From NCBI GenBank assembly GCA_949752745.1, contig OX457031.1, positions 39,467,502-39,531,501 on the forward strand: a DNA stretch of 64,000 nt. Reading direction: 5' to 3'. The stretch comes from Protula sp. h YS-2021. Taxonomy: Eukaryota > Annelida > Polychaeta > Sabellida > Serpulidae. The position numbers and the translations under genes were made by a program. This document shows positions 24,801 through 36,800 of the stretch, piece by piece. Every line of letters starts with the position of its first letter. The first letter of the stretch is position 1. Under the pieces are notes generated by a model. That model did no database searches and had not been told where the DNA came from. It saw only the letters and a program-made list of their open reading frames with translations.

Positions 24801-25802
24801 CGAAGTTGTCTGAACAATTGAAGTTGTGGACAGTTATCTGAACAATTGAATTTTCGCGGCGGATAGTTATCGGATATATTGCCAAATGTAAATGTACTTA
24901 GACATGTCTTACAAGAGAGCGTTGTGACGTCTGCAATAACTTATTTTATTTTTTTCTTTGTTTCTGCTTTCATTTTTCGAATTTGATATAAATAAAAGAT
25001 TGGTTACCAAGTAGAGGTGTTCGCGTCGGAAGTTTTACTGTAGTTTGCGTAAAGTAGCTTGTTAATTGCATGTAGTACACACTAGCATATTCATAGATCG
25101 TCAGCATAAGAGGTTTCAAATGATAGCACAAAAGTAGATGCACTTTGTGCTCGTGGGCTGGTGATACGTTCTTTAATTAAGAGATTACATAAGATAATGC
25201 ATAATACAAGTTCTTACATTCTTATGACGTTCTCACAGGTCCTGTGCTGGAATTAGGGAAAGCTTAATTGCTATGTTCTTACTTTCACTACTGCTGCAAT
25301 GTGGTAAAAAAGACATTTCTGCTTCAGGCCGGCTTTCCCACGGGAGTTGGAGAACTTGTTGGAAAAGGCGCTGAAGGAAACAGCACATCGTGATGAGGAC
25401 CATGGGAGAGCCCGTTGCTACGTAGACGATGACGCGCATGACGTAGTACCACAGCATCGGCACCGCCGTCAGCCACACAGGCATGACGTCACGGGGAGTA
25501 ACGCCGACTGCGTGACATCACGACTGGGTGGCGGAGACAGTGGTCTGGCAGGGAATGGTGGGAAACAGGCAAAAAATAGAGCTAAAAGACAAGAGGGTGG
25601 GGAACAAGCCACGGAAAAGAAGACCCACCGCTTTTCTTTTAAGAAGAAATCCGTGGACGTTGGTCAGCATGGCGCGGACTCAAATAGAGCGCCAGCCACC
25701 GGAATAGAGAACGGTTCGGATGGCGCAGAAAAAGTAAACATTCAAACGGGTGAAAAGCACGAAAGAGAAACGAAAAGAATGGGTGTTCAAGATATGTTGT
25801 AG
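15105..25802 (+). CDS. RPP25: RNase P/MRP protein subunit p25 (RPP25/RPP25L-like)
   Basis: Five exons join in frame: 15105-15244, 17613-17705, 17922-17998, 21224-21298 and 25328-25802 (TAG). The first begins TG GAG TAT, so an upstream exon ending in A would make a split ATG; this gives MEYYSKAGSVD, like the start of vertebrate RPP25L. The Alba domain follows: VTYGSKVRNLIGFALKKIQ, then GQGKAFSKAVSCAQIF, and LTVNRDIPAVTILLSK. The family binds RNA as a dimer with RPP20 and acts in tRNA and rRNA precursor processing in nucleus and nucleolus. The predicted 286 residues exceed the roughly 160-200 of vertebrate members because of a 157-residue, highly charged C-terminal exon (HRHRRQPHRH, KKTHRFSFKKK), probably disordered. 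The exon carrying the 5' UTR was not found. A distal AATAAA lies near 26221. Confidence 0.87.
15920..17335 (+). repeat. diverged tandem array, unit about 165 bp, in the first RPP25 intron
   Basis: Units share the phrases CACACGGATAGAA, GTGTGCAGCGTCGTA, GGATTCATGAAAAAT and AAAATGACAGT at spacings of roughly 165 bp. The array starts near 16010, is interrupted at 16561-17153 by another repeat, and resumes at 17154 in the correct register. No coding content is likely. Confidence 0.55.
16561..17153 (+). mobile_element. repeat element inserted into the tandem array
   Basis: The sequence begins GCCCCCAACCGGGCAACCCG, carries CCGTCCGTCCGTCTG, and holds two to three copies of a roughly 175-bp unit (CACCATATCTCAAGAAGTCC to TTCAAGGTCACC). 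It ends GGGCTGTGCCCTCTACGATGGCTTG plus a T-run. The array around it reads CGTATTTGTT before and GGATTCATG after, and intact units have these two motifs adjacent, so the borders are fixed to within a few bases. No protein is encoded; the mechanism is unknown. Confidence 0.6.
18170..18580 (+). repeat. minisatellite, unit about 52 bp, roughly eight copies
   Basis: The unit contains ATAATTTCTTTATCCCAGTC, ATGTCTTTATATCGAGGCAG and CA[TC]TTATA. Copies are closely similar. It lies in the RPP25 intron between 17998 and 21224. Confidence 0.85.
18725..19745 (+). repeat. composite repeat, three units of about 295 bp behind a TG-rich head
   Basis: It opens with CTCCCCGACCAAGGGGAGAC, then a (TG)n tract (18773-18834). 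Three diverged units follow, each with GGTCAGTCGGACGGTTCTA, CACGCATGTCACGTGATT, GTATGACGTCATTACGT and AATTTCTCAGCCGCTGAAC. This looks like a mobile or satellite family; no ORF of interest. Confidence 0.65.
20620..20895 (+). repeat. degenerate tandem repeat, unit about 70 bp
   Basis: Four diverged units share ACAGTAAAACCTGCCTGTC, TGACCACCTTCCAGA and CCGGATAAAAA. A poly-G tract (20579-20596) precedes them. Related units occur at about 53900-54050. Confidence 0.5.
21456..21560 (+). repeat. solo foldback-type terminal repeat (TTACGCCCCC units)
   Basis: The sequence starts GAATCCAGGACATTACGCCC and continues with TATCGCCC, CTTCGCCCC, ATTACGCCCCC and TTTCACCCC units. The first 12 bases match the ends of the element that starts just downstream at 21583. 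No inverted partner was found, so it is a solo or truncated end. Confidence 0.5.
21583..22559. mobile_element. foldback-like element B, terminal repeats of GGACAAAAGGGCC/CTTTCCCAAAA units
   Basis: The element is 977 bp with inverted repeats of about 130 bp at 21583-21715 and 22433-22559. The arms match almost base for base through GGACAAAAGGGCCTTGGACA and AAGGGCCTTTCCCAAAACGG. They are flanked by ACTGAAAA (21575-21582 and 22560-22567), an 8-bp target duplication. The core contains a 92-bp tandem repeat in three near-identical copies (21801-22076) beginning GCCT[CT]GATGTTTTG. There is no transposase, so movement would need one in trans. Confidence 0.85.
22960..23104 (+). pseudogene. MULE-type transposase fragment
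   Basis: A frame reading FFQIIVDYCESVELEVDPVT followed by ILCDFELLVLRDLETVLG resembles the segment of MULE-family transposases around a catalytic Asp (typically TxLTDFExAxxxA). Only about 45 residues remain. The fragment stops where a C-run terminal repeat begins at 23106. An exon of an unrelated gene is a possible alternative, but no splice context was seen. Confidence 0.42.
23106..23171 (+). repeat. solo terminal repeat related to element C
   Basis: It reads GGAACAGGCCGAAGCC, then a long C-run, then TAGCCGAAACCCCCCGATAC. The first bases match the right end of the element at 23723-24558 (GGGAACAGGCCGAAAC). No inverted partner is close by. Confidence 0.5.
23723..24558. mobile_element. foldback-like element C, terminal repeats of AAACCCCCCG units
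   Basis: The element is about 836 bp with inverted repeats at 23723-23843 and 24436-24558. Arm units in order are CCCAAACCCCCC, CGAAACCCCC, GTCAAACCCC, GACTAAAACCCCCCGGCGG, CCTAAACCCCCC and GACCCAAACCCC, matching on both sides. Flanks are TCTGTACC (23715-23722) and TCTCTACC (24559-24566), a 7 of 8 match for a target duplication. The right end reads GGGAACAGGCC, as in element A. The AT-rich core has no recognised gene. Confidence 0.75.
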
Positions 25803-26744
25803 GGGAAGACAGAATCGTAATTATCGTTAATGACGTCAGTAATGAGGATGCCTTCTCAGCAGTCTGATGCCTTCTCTAGTCTGTCTTTAAAAGTAACAGT
25901 ATTGAAAGTGTTGAAGTTTTTCAATGATCGTTTTTGAACGTCACTGCCACTTATACATGTAAGAAGTCGAATATACAGTCTCTGATTATCTAAGTACAAC
26001 TTTGCTACCGCCACACCACTTGTCCTATCGCGCCTGATTATTTTATCGATAAGCTTTGCAGAGCTGGATCATATTCGTATGTTTCTGTTAGATGTTTTGG
26101 CTTAAAAGTGGGCTCAAATTCTATATTTAAATGTAACATTGAATGTTTGATGCTTTTTAGAAGTGGAGAGTCCAGCGGCATTTTGGTACATGGCAGTTCT
26201 ACCATTTGTTGTTAAAACGAAATAAATAAATAGATAAAAAATAGCAGGAAAAAAGAAAACCACCATGGTTCAAGTTTATTTTTTATTACGTAACTAAGTG
26301 TGGCGTCACTGTAAAGTCGCAAAATGAAATTAGATCAGCTCAATATTTTATAAACTTTATTTGTGAACCGTGGTGCTTAAGATCTCTTTCAAGTTATGGT
26401 GTAGATGTGATTAGTGTTTTAGGAAGGACGGCAATCGGGATTGGAGGTGGGGGTGGGGAAGGGGAGGTCAACAGGAAGTACTGTCTGGAAAACACGTTAT
26501 TTCACAATCAAATCATACAGCAAGGGCAAAAATAAGAATAACACAACTGTAATAAAGCCTTAGACCAATCTTCCGAGGCTACATACGCACCACGAAACCT
26601 GGATGCGACCCGCCGGCCCCCTTACCCCACATGGGAGGAGAATGGCAGATCAACTGATCAACGAGAAAGATGGAATAGCGAAGGTTATATAAGACATTAA
26701 AAGTGATGGTGCTGAAAAGTACAGTGCTAGAAATCACACCGTGA
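25803..26744. other. convergent 3' flanks of RPP25-like and transporter genes
   Basis: This stretch separates two converging stop codons (RPP25-like at 25802, transporter at 26745). It is AT-rich with AATAAA-type motifs near 26221 on the + strand and no convincing ORF. It probably contains both 3' UTRs. Confidence 0.5.
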
Positions 26745-27859
26745 TCAATTCTGTTCGTATTGTTTTGTGTCTTGTTCCGGTGAATTCACGGATAACGCCA
26801 TAGATTCGGTGATATCCTGCGAATCTTTACAGATCTGCTGCTCTTTACGCTTGATTTGGAGATACTTTCTGCCAATCAGTGTTAGTATTATATATACCAG
26901 CATCAATCCAATTGCACAGAATACTAAGAAATACATGACTGACTTCGGGCCAAAGTATTCTAGCATATAACCTGCTATGTAGACATAGATTGAAAGCCCT
27001 GCGCTAGATCCTATCACAAGTATCATGGTACTCATTGAGTTGACTTCCAGATGAAGGTTTGTCCAGACCATACCAGCCGGATAAAGGGGTGAAATCAGGA
27101 ATCCAAAACATCCAGTTAAAAGCCAAAGAGCCGTGGCGTTGTGATATCCAAGAAGTGCTAATAAAACAGTCGTGACTATGAGTAAAACGTAGTCACAGAA
27201 TAGAATGATGGATGTAGGAATACATATTTCCAAGATGGCGCCCACAAATCGCCCTGCCATGTGCGCAAACCAAAACAGTGACGTCAGAGTGGCAGCTCGG
27301 TCTTTGTCAAACGCTACCTCCGCTTCTATGGAGTATGAATATATAAAATTGCCGTAAACAATCTCTGCGCCTACAGCTTGCATAAACATGAGAAAAAGTA
27401 GTACCAACAGCGTTACAGCGTAACCCGGATGGTTGGAAGCGCAGGTTTTGGGAGAAAACAGCTGTTTTAGCGGAGTTTTCTTATGAGAAATGGGAAATCC
27501 TTTGGGAGGACCTTTAATGTAGAAAACCAACATTGCAAACGCATAAGAAGCGTTAATCATGGCAATTATGGTATAAGGATAGAAGAGACTAGGGTTAAAT
27601 AAGTCTCCACCAGTGTGTTTATCTGGGCCTTGTGTAGTTGTATTCTCGCCGTAGACAGCTGTCGGAGTCCGTGTGTCAGGGCTTGAGGTTTCCAGACTGG
27701 AGTTACTGTGGATGGTGACGGATGTTTGTGTGACGTCAGAGATGAAAGGTCTTGCTATCTGAGGTGCCACTAAGCCGCCGATCCCGAAACCCAAGTGCAT
27801 GAGAAACATCGGCGGCCCAGACTTGTCTCCCCACAGGTGCAGCACCAGTGTGTTGACGC
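26745..27859 (-). CDS. MFSD4/NaGLT1-like transporter, last exon
   Basis: This exon starts after the acceptor ctttttctctcag and runs to TAA at 26745-26747. It encodes about three quarters of the transporter: the end of the N-terminal half, a long glycosylatable outer loop (NSS, NTT sites) and the whole C-terminal six-helix half (for example FWFAHMAGRFVGAILEI). The cytosolic C-terminus is charged (KRKEQQICKDSQ). Confidence 0.9.
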
Positions 27860-30800
27860 CTGAGAGAAAAAGTTAAAAAAAAAAAAAAAACATTGAATAC
27901 GCACAGTTTAACCTGGTGTTTTTGAATGCCCAGATGTTCAAACATATATTTAAAAAAAGTGAAAGTGTTTGTGTATGTGGGGTGGGGGGGGGCGTATTTT
28001 CTCATCCATATTCTTATAACTATCGTCATTTTAGGACAACATATAAATGCTACATTCCACCATTTACGGTAAAGCTACAATGGATAAACTTAAAAAATTA
28101 TAATAATTAGCGTCCAGTAGCTACCCCTGGGTAAATAAATATTTATCTCGCCTTCGTTTCCAGCGTCAGGGTGTTCACATATAAATGCAATGTTCTGTAA
28201 TGTTCTGATACAATGACGTTTTACCTGAGTTGTTGCAACCACCAGATATGCCAACAAGCGTGAAGCATATTCCCAGTTGCCATAGCGACCTGCTCCATGG
28301 AACCATCAGCAGACCTGTCAATCATTGCGTTTTCTATCACGTCCTACTCAGCTCTACAGCTCTATAAATTCAGTACAGTAATAACGATATCAGTAAAATG
28401 TGCGGGAAACATAAATAAGGCCAGGAAGAAAAAAAGTCTTGTTTATCGCCCCATTTTGTAAGAACAATTGACTGGGACGGCGTTCTTTTTTATTTTCTGG
28501 AAAACATTAGAACTGGCTTGGGCCGAGCTTTTTTAATTTTGAAAATTTCAGTGACCCAGCACGGACCAAAATCCTTGTTTCGGCTTTTTGCCCCGAAAAT
28601 GTTTGGGTTACTGGTTAAATGAAACATTTAAGGGCATAACATCTGTATTATCAAAGTGGGTACTTGGACCGATGGGCCAGGCGAAAAATTTTGAGAATGG
28701 AATTAGTCTCAGAAAGGTCATTTTCAGTACTTTTACTGCATTTGGATTATTTTTTTTTTATTTTGAAACGTTGCACGTGCAGTCGGTCTTTCGATTTGTT
28801 TTCAGCTCTTTCGTTGGTGAGTTATGCTCGTCACTTGTGGGGTGTCTGTTACCCGTTATGTGTGTTTGCGTGTGTGTGTAAACAGTTTTTAAAATGCTAC
28901 TCTCCCTAGATTTTTAGTTCGGTTATTTTGAATTTGGCAGGATGTTCCCTGGGTAATCCTGCACAGAGCTCCTATTGTTTTGGCGCTTGGTTCAACACTG
29001 GCCAAATTTAAGAAACCAAAAATTGCTACTATTCCTACAAATTCGGACCGATCGAAATGTAACTGAAATATTCCCCTGTAGTTCCTGCATCAGACTTGTA
29101 TTTTGTTTGGCGATTTGGCCAAAATGCAGTCAAATGTGTGTTCCAAGTTCCAAGTTGATACTCCTTTACCGGTTGTAATGTGTGGAGGCCTGTTTAGTGT
29201 GGTGGTTAGCGCATTAGCCTTCGAAGCAAGAGCTCATGAGCTTCAGCCCCGCGTACTTTGTCTCCCTTCGTAGATTTTGTGGGCAATATTTATAGCCTGC
29301 CACAGAAGCATATATAGGCCCCCACACTACATCAATTCATGTTAGTGGTTCAGACTTACAAGATCTGTACACTAGATTATAATAATTCCGGGCTTAAAAT
29401 AGTCAACAATGCCTATATATGGGTATACTTTAAACCTTCCTCCATCCCTCCGCTCAAACACCCCGCAAAAAAAATGCAAGGTTCACTCCGAAGGAACAGA
29501 CAGTTTAAAATACAATTAAGTATAATTTAGTTGGATGATATTACGTACCCAGTGTGCAGGATAGCGTTGAAAACGTAGTCAGCAAATCACCGTGTTTGTA
29601 GAACAGAGAAAACAAAACTCCACCAATCAGCGAGCCAAGAAAAAATCCGAGGCTGACACACGTCAGCGCTCGTGAAATCTCTTCATAGTTGAGTTCAAGT
29701 TGCTGCATTAAGTCAGGAAGGCATGGTCCCGTCACTCCGAAAGCTAAACCCTGAAATATTAAGCAAAAGGAAGTACGTATAGCTTAAACAGAACCCGATT
29801 TTCACCCATAAGTTAGTCTAAATACATTTTAACCAACTTCCACATACAGCGTATTGATATATACAGTAAAACCTGGTTAATCCGGACAAGGTTGGGACTG
29901 ACATAATTTGTGGGGATTAGCCAAATGTCCGGATTACTCACATTATGCAGTAATGGCTTGTTTTGTTCACTGAATAAACCATTGTTGGTAATGTCTACAT
30001 TGCCCCCCCCCCCCCCCCATAATGTCGGCAATATGTGCCCTCTGTGTTCTGCCCTTCAGTTTGGCACAAATGGTCAAGAGCCCCGACTCGTCTGTTTCCC
30101 AGTACCCTGTGAGATTTTTATTGAATCTCAGCACAGAATGTTTTCAAGTTTTTTTTTTAACTGAGTGATCAATCGGAGTGCTTCAAAACAGATAATTATC
30201 CCAATATCCGGAAACTGCAGCCGGTTAAGTTTATTTGAATTGAATGTTCAACAGACTGAAAAAACAAATGGTGACTTTATTCTCTATCTGGAATAGGGTG
30301 GTGACCGAATTATCCAGGTTCTTATGTAAAACAACATAGGAAATTAAGGTGGCTAAACTGTTTGTCCTCATTATACAGGTTTTTCCGGAGGCAGGTTGGA
30401 CTGTGCATGTGTAGTAGGTAATAAACAAGAGTTCTGGCTCACTTGATGACGTCATACTGTCTGGAAGTGACGTCATACTGTCTGGAAGTGACGTCATCAT
30501 GTCTGGAAGTGACGTCATCATGTCTGGACCGGAAGTGTTGTCTAGACCGGAAGTGTTGTCTGGACCGGAAGTGACGTCATGATGTCTGGACCGGAAGTGA
30601 CGTCATCATGTCTGGACCGGAAGTGACGTCATCATGTCTGGACCGGAAGTCATGATAAGCGTTAGGATAGGCGCGACCATCTGTGACGTCATCATGACGT
30701 CATACTGAGATGATGCTGTCTGGAGCGAAAGTGGTTTGGCCGAGTCAATCAACATGAAGCCAATGAACCCGACCTGTCAATCAGTGTAACCATGGCAACA

Positions 30801-33800
30801 GACCCTAAAAAGCCACGACCCCCCCCCAGGGACATACTATATACCGACCCCCCCCCTAGGACATACTATGTACCGACCCCCCCCCCCCCTAGGACATACT
30901 ATGTACCGACCCCCCCCCCCCCAGGACATACTATGTACCGACCCCCCCCCCCCTAGGACAGACTATGTACCGACCCCCCCCCCCCCTAGGACATACTATG
31001 TACCGACCCCCCCCCCCCTAGGACATACTATGTACCGACCCCCCCCCCCCCTAGGACATACTATGTACCGCCCCCCCCCCCCCAGGAGAGCAACAAAAAT
31101 TTTTGCCGAATCAGCATGATGAAATCCTATATAAGTGTGGTGTCTCAAGGCTTAGAGACATTGTCAGACACATCATGGATAACACACCAGCTATCATCAT
31201 TGATGACTTAACAGCGTTTCAAGCGAATGAATCTGTTTGCATCTGGGTAAATATGCGTGATGAAGCTGAAGCAGCTGATATTACATATGCTTTGGAGGAG
31301 GTGCTACAATTTCCAACTCAGATCACTGTAGTGAAGCCTGACGTAGTAATTACATTTATGTGGAACAACCGCATAGTAACACTGACTCAACGATACTGCA
31401 AGTGTCAAGTGTGGTTGGAATATGAGGGACAACCCCATAACTGCTGCTGATATATACTAAAATATTTCGGGCCCTTTTAAGGGCCATCCTATATTATGAA
31501 ATGAAGCAAAACATGTCTGTGTGTGTGTGAGAGAGAGAGAATACATTTTATCACATTTCAGGTCTAGTTGGCGGATGAATACCATTTGGCGGATGAATAC
31601 CATTTGGCAGACCAATTAACTTCACCGCTAGATGTCTCTGCTGTATAACAGCTGTACAACTTCACAACTGTAAGTGAGACATTCATATACACAAGTAAAA
31701 TTCTGCTGAGTCAGCAATTTTAACTTTTTGGAACAAGTTACACACCATATTTTGATTACATGGAAGTAGCATAAAAGCATGAGTGAAACATGTCAACTAG
31801 TCAACTAGTGATACATTCTGCTGAGTCAACACACCATTGAAGTGGAATAAAAGGAAGAGTGAAACGTGTATTTTACTTCATTTCAGTTCCAGCAGTTGAA
31901 GAAGCAACAACGATGGCACCAGTCTACTGTCATGATTGTGATGTGACATTTCCATCTCTGGAATTGTTCGTGACACATACATGCAAACCAGCTAGGATGA
32001 AACGTGCTCATGAAGAGCTTGTTGAGCAGATTGAAGCCAAGAGACGAAAGACCGTACAAGATGGTGTTGACAGACCTGATCCAGTCCTCTGCTGTAAATG
32101 CGCCAAGATATTTTCATCTTTGGATGCATTTGAGACACATGCATGTGCTGAGATGGAAAATGTGTCTCATGAAGAACAAAGAAAGAAAGATACAGGACAA
32201 ATAGGCAGAGGCAGAAGAGTGAGTCTTGGTGAAAACGCGCAGGAAAGGCGGTTTGAGCCTGAAGATGGATCGGATTTGCTACTCGAAATGCGACAACAAG
32301 AGAATAGAATCAAGAGACATTTGCTAGAGACGTTAAACCGTGGTATGAAATGGTACATTGTGGTACATGCACGCTTCAAGAAAATGACACCAAATGTTGA
32401 AGGCGTGATGGTAGAACAAGTGGATAATGCCTTCATCAGTAGTCAAACGTATGCAGCATACAATCCAACGGATATTGAGAAGGACTTGCCAGAAGCCTAT
32501 AAAGAATTGTTTACTAGGTTTGATGAACATGAGCGACAAGGCTCTGGCTGGGTGTTGGATAACATATTATTCATTGAAGTGCATACAGCGACGTCAGCGC
32601 CACTGGAAGCAAGCAGTTTTATCCCACTGCCGAAGAAAGTACAGAGTACAAAGGCTGTGTTAAACATTCAGAATAAAGACAACAAGTGCTTCTTATGGTC
32701 TGTATTGGCTCACCTTCACCCTTCAACAAACAACCCATACCGTGTGCATCAATACAAGCTATTTGAGAACGAATTGAAGGTGGAAGGCATGACATTTCCA
32801 ACACCGATTACAGACATTCCAAAGTTTGAAAAGGAGAATGATGTGTCCATTAACGTGTTTGGATATGAACATGATGTCGTTGTTCCCATACAACTCAGTC
32901 GAAACACCAGTGCGAGAGAAATCAACTTGCTTTTGATTAGCAATGACAAGACAAGACATTACTGCCTCATCAAGAATTTCAGCAGACTGATGGCTTATCG
33001 ATCAAAGTATAATGGTGCAACTTTTTATTGTTTCAACTGTCTTCATGGGTTTATGCGACAAGATCTTTTAGACAAGCATCGTGAAGTGTGTGGCAAGCAT
33101 GGCGCACAACGTTTATCATTCCCCAAGGAACCTTTCATCAAGTTCAAGAATGTAGCCAAACAACAGCGAGCGCCGTTTGTCATTTATGCAGACTTTGAAT
33201 GCTTCACGAAAAAGCATGAAGGAGACAAGTATCAACATCATCGTCCAAACAGCTTTGCCTACGTGGTTGTCAGCCAGTATGATACACGTGCTCCAGTCGT
33301 ATATCGAGGCGATAATGCTGTGAAAGTCTTTTTAGACCATATGGTATATGAACGTGATCGTATTGTGCATGGCTTGCTACAGCCAAAGAAAATGGTCATG
33401 ACTCATGAAGATGAAGAGCATTATAAGAACGCCACAGATTGCTACATTTGTCATGAGCCTCTAGGAGCAGATCGTGTGAGAGATCATGACCATATCAATG
33501 GCAAATACCGCGGAGCTGCACATAGTCAATGCAATTTGCAATTTCGATTTCGAAAAGATCAGCAGGATGTTGAAGATTCTTTCATCATTCCTGTGTTTTT
33601 CCACAATTTACGAGGCTATGACAGCCATTTGATCATGGAAGAAATTGGAAAGTTCAAAAACGAAAGGATTACAGTCATTCCCAACACCGTTGAGAAATAT
33701 ATTGCATTCACCATGAGCAATCTGAAATTTACAGACAGCTTTCAGTTCATGAGTACTTCTCTACAGAAGTTGGTATCCAACCTGGCAGCAGAAGGGAAAG

Positions 33801-36800
33801 ACAACTTTTATCACATGACGTCACACATTCACGATAGTGACCAACAAGATTTACTGTTGAGAAAGGGAGTGTACCCTTATGATTACGTGGATGAGGCATC
33901 CAAGTTTGCTGAAACACAACTACCGTCCAAGGACAAGTTTTACAGTCTACTTAGTGAAGAAGGCATTAGCGATGAGGATTATGCGCATGCGCAGAAGGTG
34001 TGGGAGACATTCCACTGTACTACATTTGGCGAATACCATGACTTGTACCTGAAATCAGATGTGTTGCTGCTGGCTGACGTGTTTGAAAACTTTCGTCACG
34101 TATGTCTCAACACATATGAATTGGATCCTGCTCACTACTATACAGCGCCAGGACTGTCGTGGGATGCCATGTTGAAAGCGACAAAGGTGAAATTGGAATT
34201 GATCAACGACATTGACATGTACCAAATGGTTGAACAAGGTCTACGTGGAGGAATATCTGTCATCACACACAAGTATGCGAAAGCAAATAACCCCTACGTA
34301 GCAGATTACGATCCCTTGAAACCGACCAACTACTTGACGTACCTGGATGCAAACAACTTGTATGGCTGGGCTATGTCACAAAGCATGCCGGAAAGTGGAT
34401 TTATGTGGGTGAGCGAGCCAGAATCCATTGACTTTATGGATGTGGATGAAGATGATGAGATTGGCTACATTTTAGAAGTGGATTTGGAATACCCATATTC
34501 AATCCATGATCGTCATAATCACTATCCAGTGGCTCCAGAACGGAAATGTGTGAAGGTGGGAGAATTGTCAAAACATAGTCAGAAGCTGCGGAAAGATCTA
34601 AACATGAAAGGCAAACCTAGTGAAAAGCTCATTCCCAACTTATGCGACAAGAAGAAATATGTGCTTCATTATAGAAATTTACAGCAATATGTCTCACTGG
34701 GATTGAAAGTCACGAAGGTGCATCGTGCCATCATGTTTGCACAGAGCAAATGGTTGGCAAAATACATCTCCTTGAACACGGAAAAGAGAAAGTTGGCCAA
34801 GAACCCGTTTGAGAAAGACTTTTTCAAACTGATGAACAACTCTGTGTTTGGCAAAACCATGGAAAATGTAAGAAAGCGCATGAATGTGGAACTTGTTCAC
34901 CAGGAAAAGCGGTTCAAGAAACTTGTGGTCAAACCTTCCTTCCACAAATTTAGAATTTTCAACGAAGATTTGACCGCGGTACATTTGCGCAAAGTGGATC
35001 TGCTTCTGGATAAACCCATTCAAGTTGGGTTCACCATTCTCGACCTCAGCAAAGTGCTCATGTTCCACTTTCATTACAACTACATCATGACCAAGTATCC
35101 CAACGCCAAGCTGTTGTTCAGCGACACCGACAGTCTATGTTATGACATAGAAACGGACGATATATACAAAGACATGCAGGAAGATGCTGACTTGTTCGAC
35201 ACAAGTGACTATCCCCCAGATCATTTCCTACATTCCAACGTGAACAAGAAAGTGCTTGGGAAAATGAAAGATGAGACGGCGGGCATTCCCATTGAAGAGT
35301 TTGTTGGACTTCGGCCGAAAATGTATAGTATGATGTATGGTGGGAAAGAAAAACGTACGGCCAAAGGCATCACTCGCGCGTGTCAAAGACGGATGAAACA
35401 TCAGCAGTATAGAGACAGTTTGTTCAACCAAACGCAAACGATGACTACAGGGCACATCATTCGAAGTCATGACCACCAGATCTTCTCGGAGAAGTTGAGG
35501 AAAGTGGCTCTCTCTCCCTTTGATGACAAGCGATATGTGATGAGTGATGGCTATTCCACTTTGGCGCATGGGCATTACAGTATATAAGGGGGAGACACTT
35601 CAACTTGAGAGTTAGTTGTGGTGTGAACACTGAAGCGTCAACATGAAAAGATCTGCACCAACGGATATGGATACTCTTGCTGATACAGTCAAAGACATGA
35701 AAGTGAAACATCCTGATACTACCATTAAGAAATTAAAAGTGGAGACGACGGTACCAACACCACAGTCGTGGGATGGAATGCTTTCTCTAGGCAATGGAAA
35801 GTATATCAAGATTATGAAACAAAGTAATGAAGGTGTGGTGAACATTCGCAAATACCTCAGAGATGAGGGGACTGGAAAAAACCGTCCAACAAAAAAGGGA
35901 ATTTTGCTGACAATACCTGAATGGAAAATGATGAAGAAGCAGGTGAAAGAAGTGGATAAAAGGCTTCGCAGACAAGACGACAAGTCATAACAAGGTAACA
36001 ATCATGAATGCACTCATGCTGAACGGTGGTGTTTACCTTACTGTCAATGAGAGGAATGAAGTGATACTAGATTCTAAGACAAGTTATCATCGGTTTAAAC
36101 CTGAAGTGTGGAAAGACTTTAAAAACATACCACTTGAAGCTGGGTTTAAACGTAGACTTGAAAATAAAGTGGAAGTGACGGTAGCTGAATATGATTCTAA
36201 CATACGTGTAGAAATCTGTAGAAATCTTTTACAGGATTATCCAAAGGATTATAAGGGAGTTGTACCAGATACACCATATACAGATTTGATCATCTTTGAT
36301 ATCAAGAACTGGCGCGCAGTCTTACGATTCCTAGAAGCGATACAACATCCACTCTTCGCCATCTTGCGAGCATAAAAAAAAACGTCTTTGCAGACAAGGA
36401 GACAGCTCATAGTTCATCTGACTGTTGAACGAGATGGAAGACTTTTTAACGGAATATAAACCAATTACGCATGGGTTCTCATATCTGAGAAACGAATATG
36501 ATGACATTGTGCTAAGACATTTTGGACAGTATCTCGTCCTATCACTTGATGACCAATCCGTGTTGAAAGACCATCTAGAGAAGTTCAGGATACCTGGCTT
36601 TCTCCTGACAGTCTCAAATGAATTAGAAGTGCGTGTGACTGAGAACTGCTTAGACGTGTTTATACAATTTCGCCAATATGACGAGCTTACAGAAAACTAT
36701 GATTACATCACCCTCAACACAGTGGAATGGAACGCGTTGTTACAAGCATTGGATTGGAAAGAACCTAACGCTTGAATTCAAAGAAACAGAAATATGGCTT

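Noticed and set aside
25233..25484. Hydrophobic 83-codon - strand ORF
   Set aside because: It is antisense to the last exon of the RPP25-like gene, whose splice phase and product match on the + strand.
29193..29290. tRNA gene
   Set aside because: Only parts of the A and B boxes are kept and no complete cloverleaf can be drawn; a SINE head fits better.
30868..31119. 84-codon proline-rich ORF
   Set aside because: It is a translation of the C-run tandem array; length changes in C-runs shift the frame, so it is not a gene.
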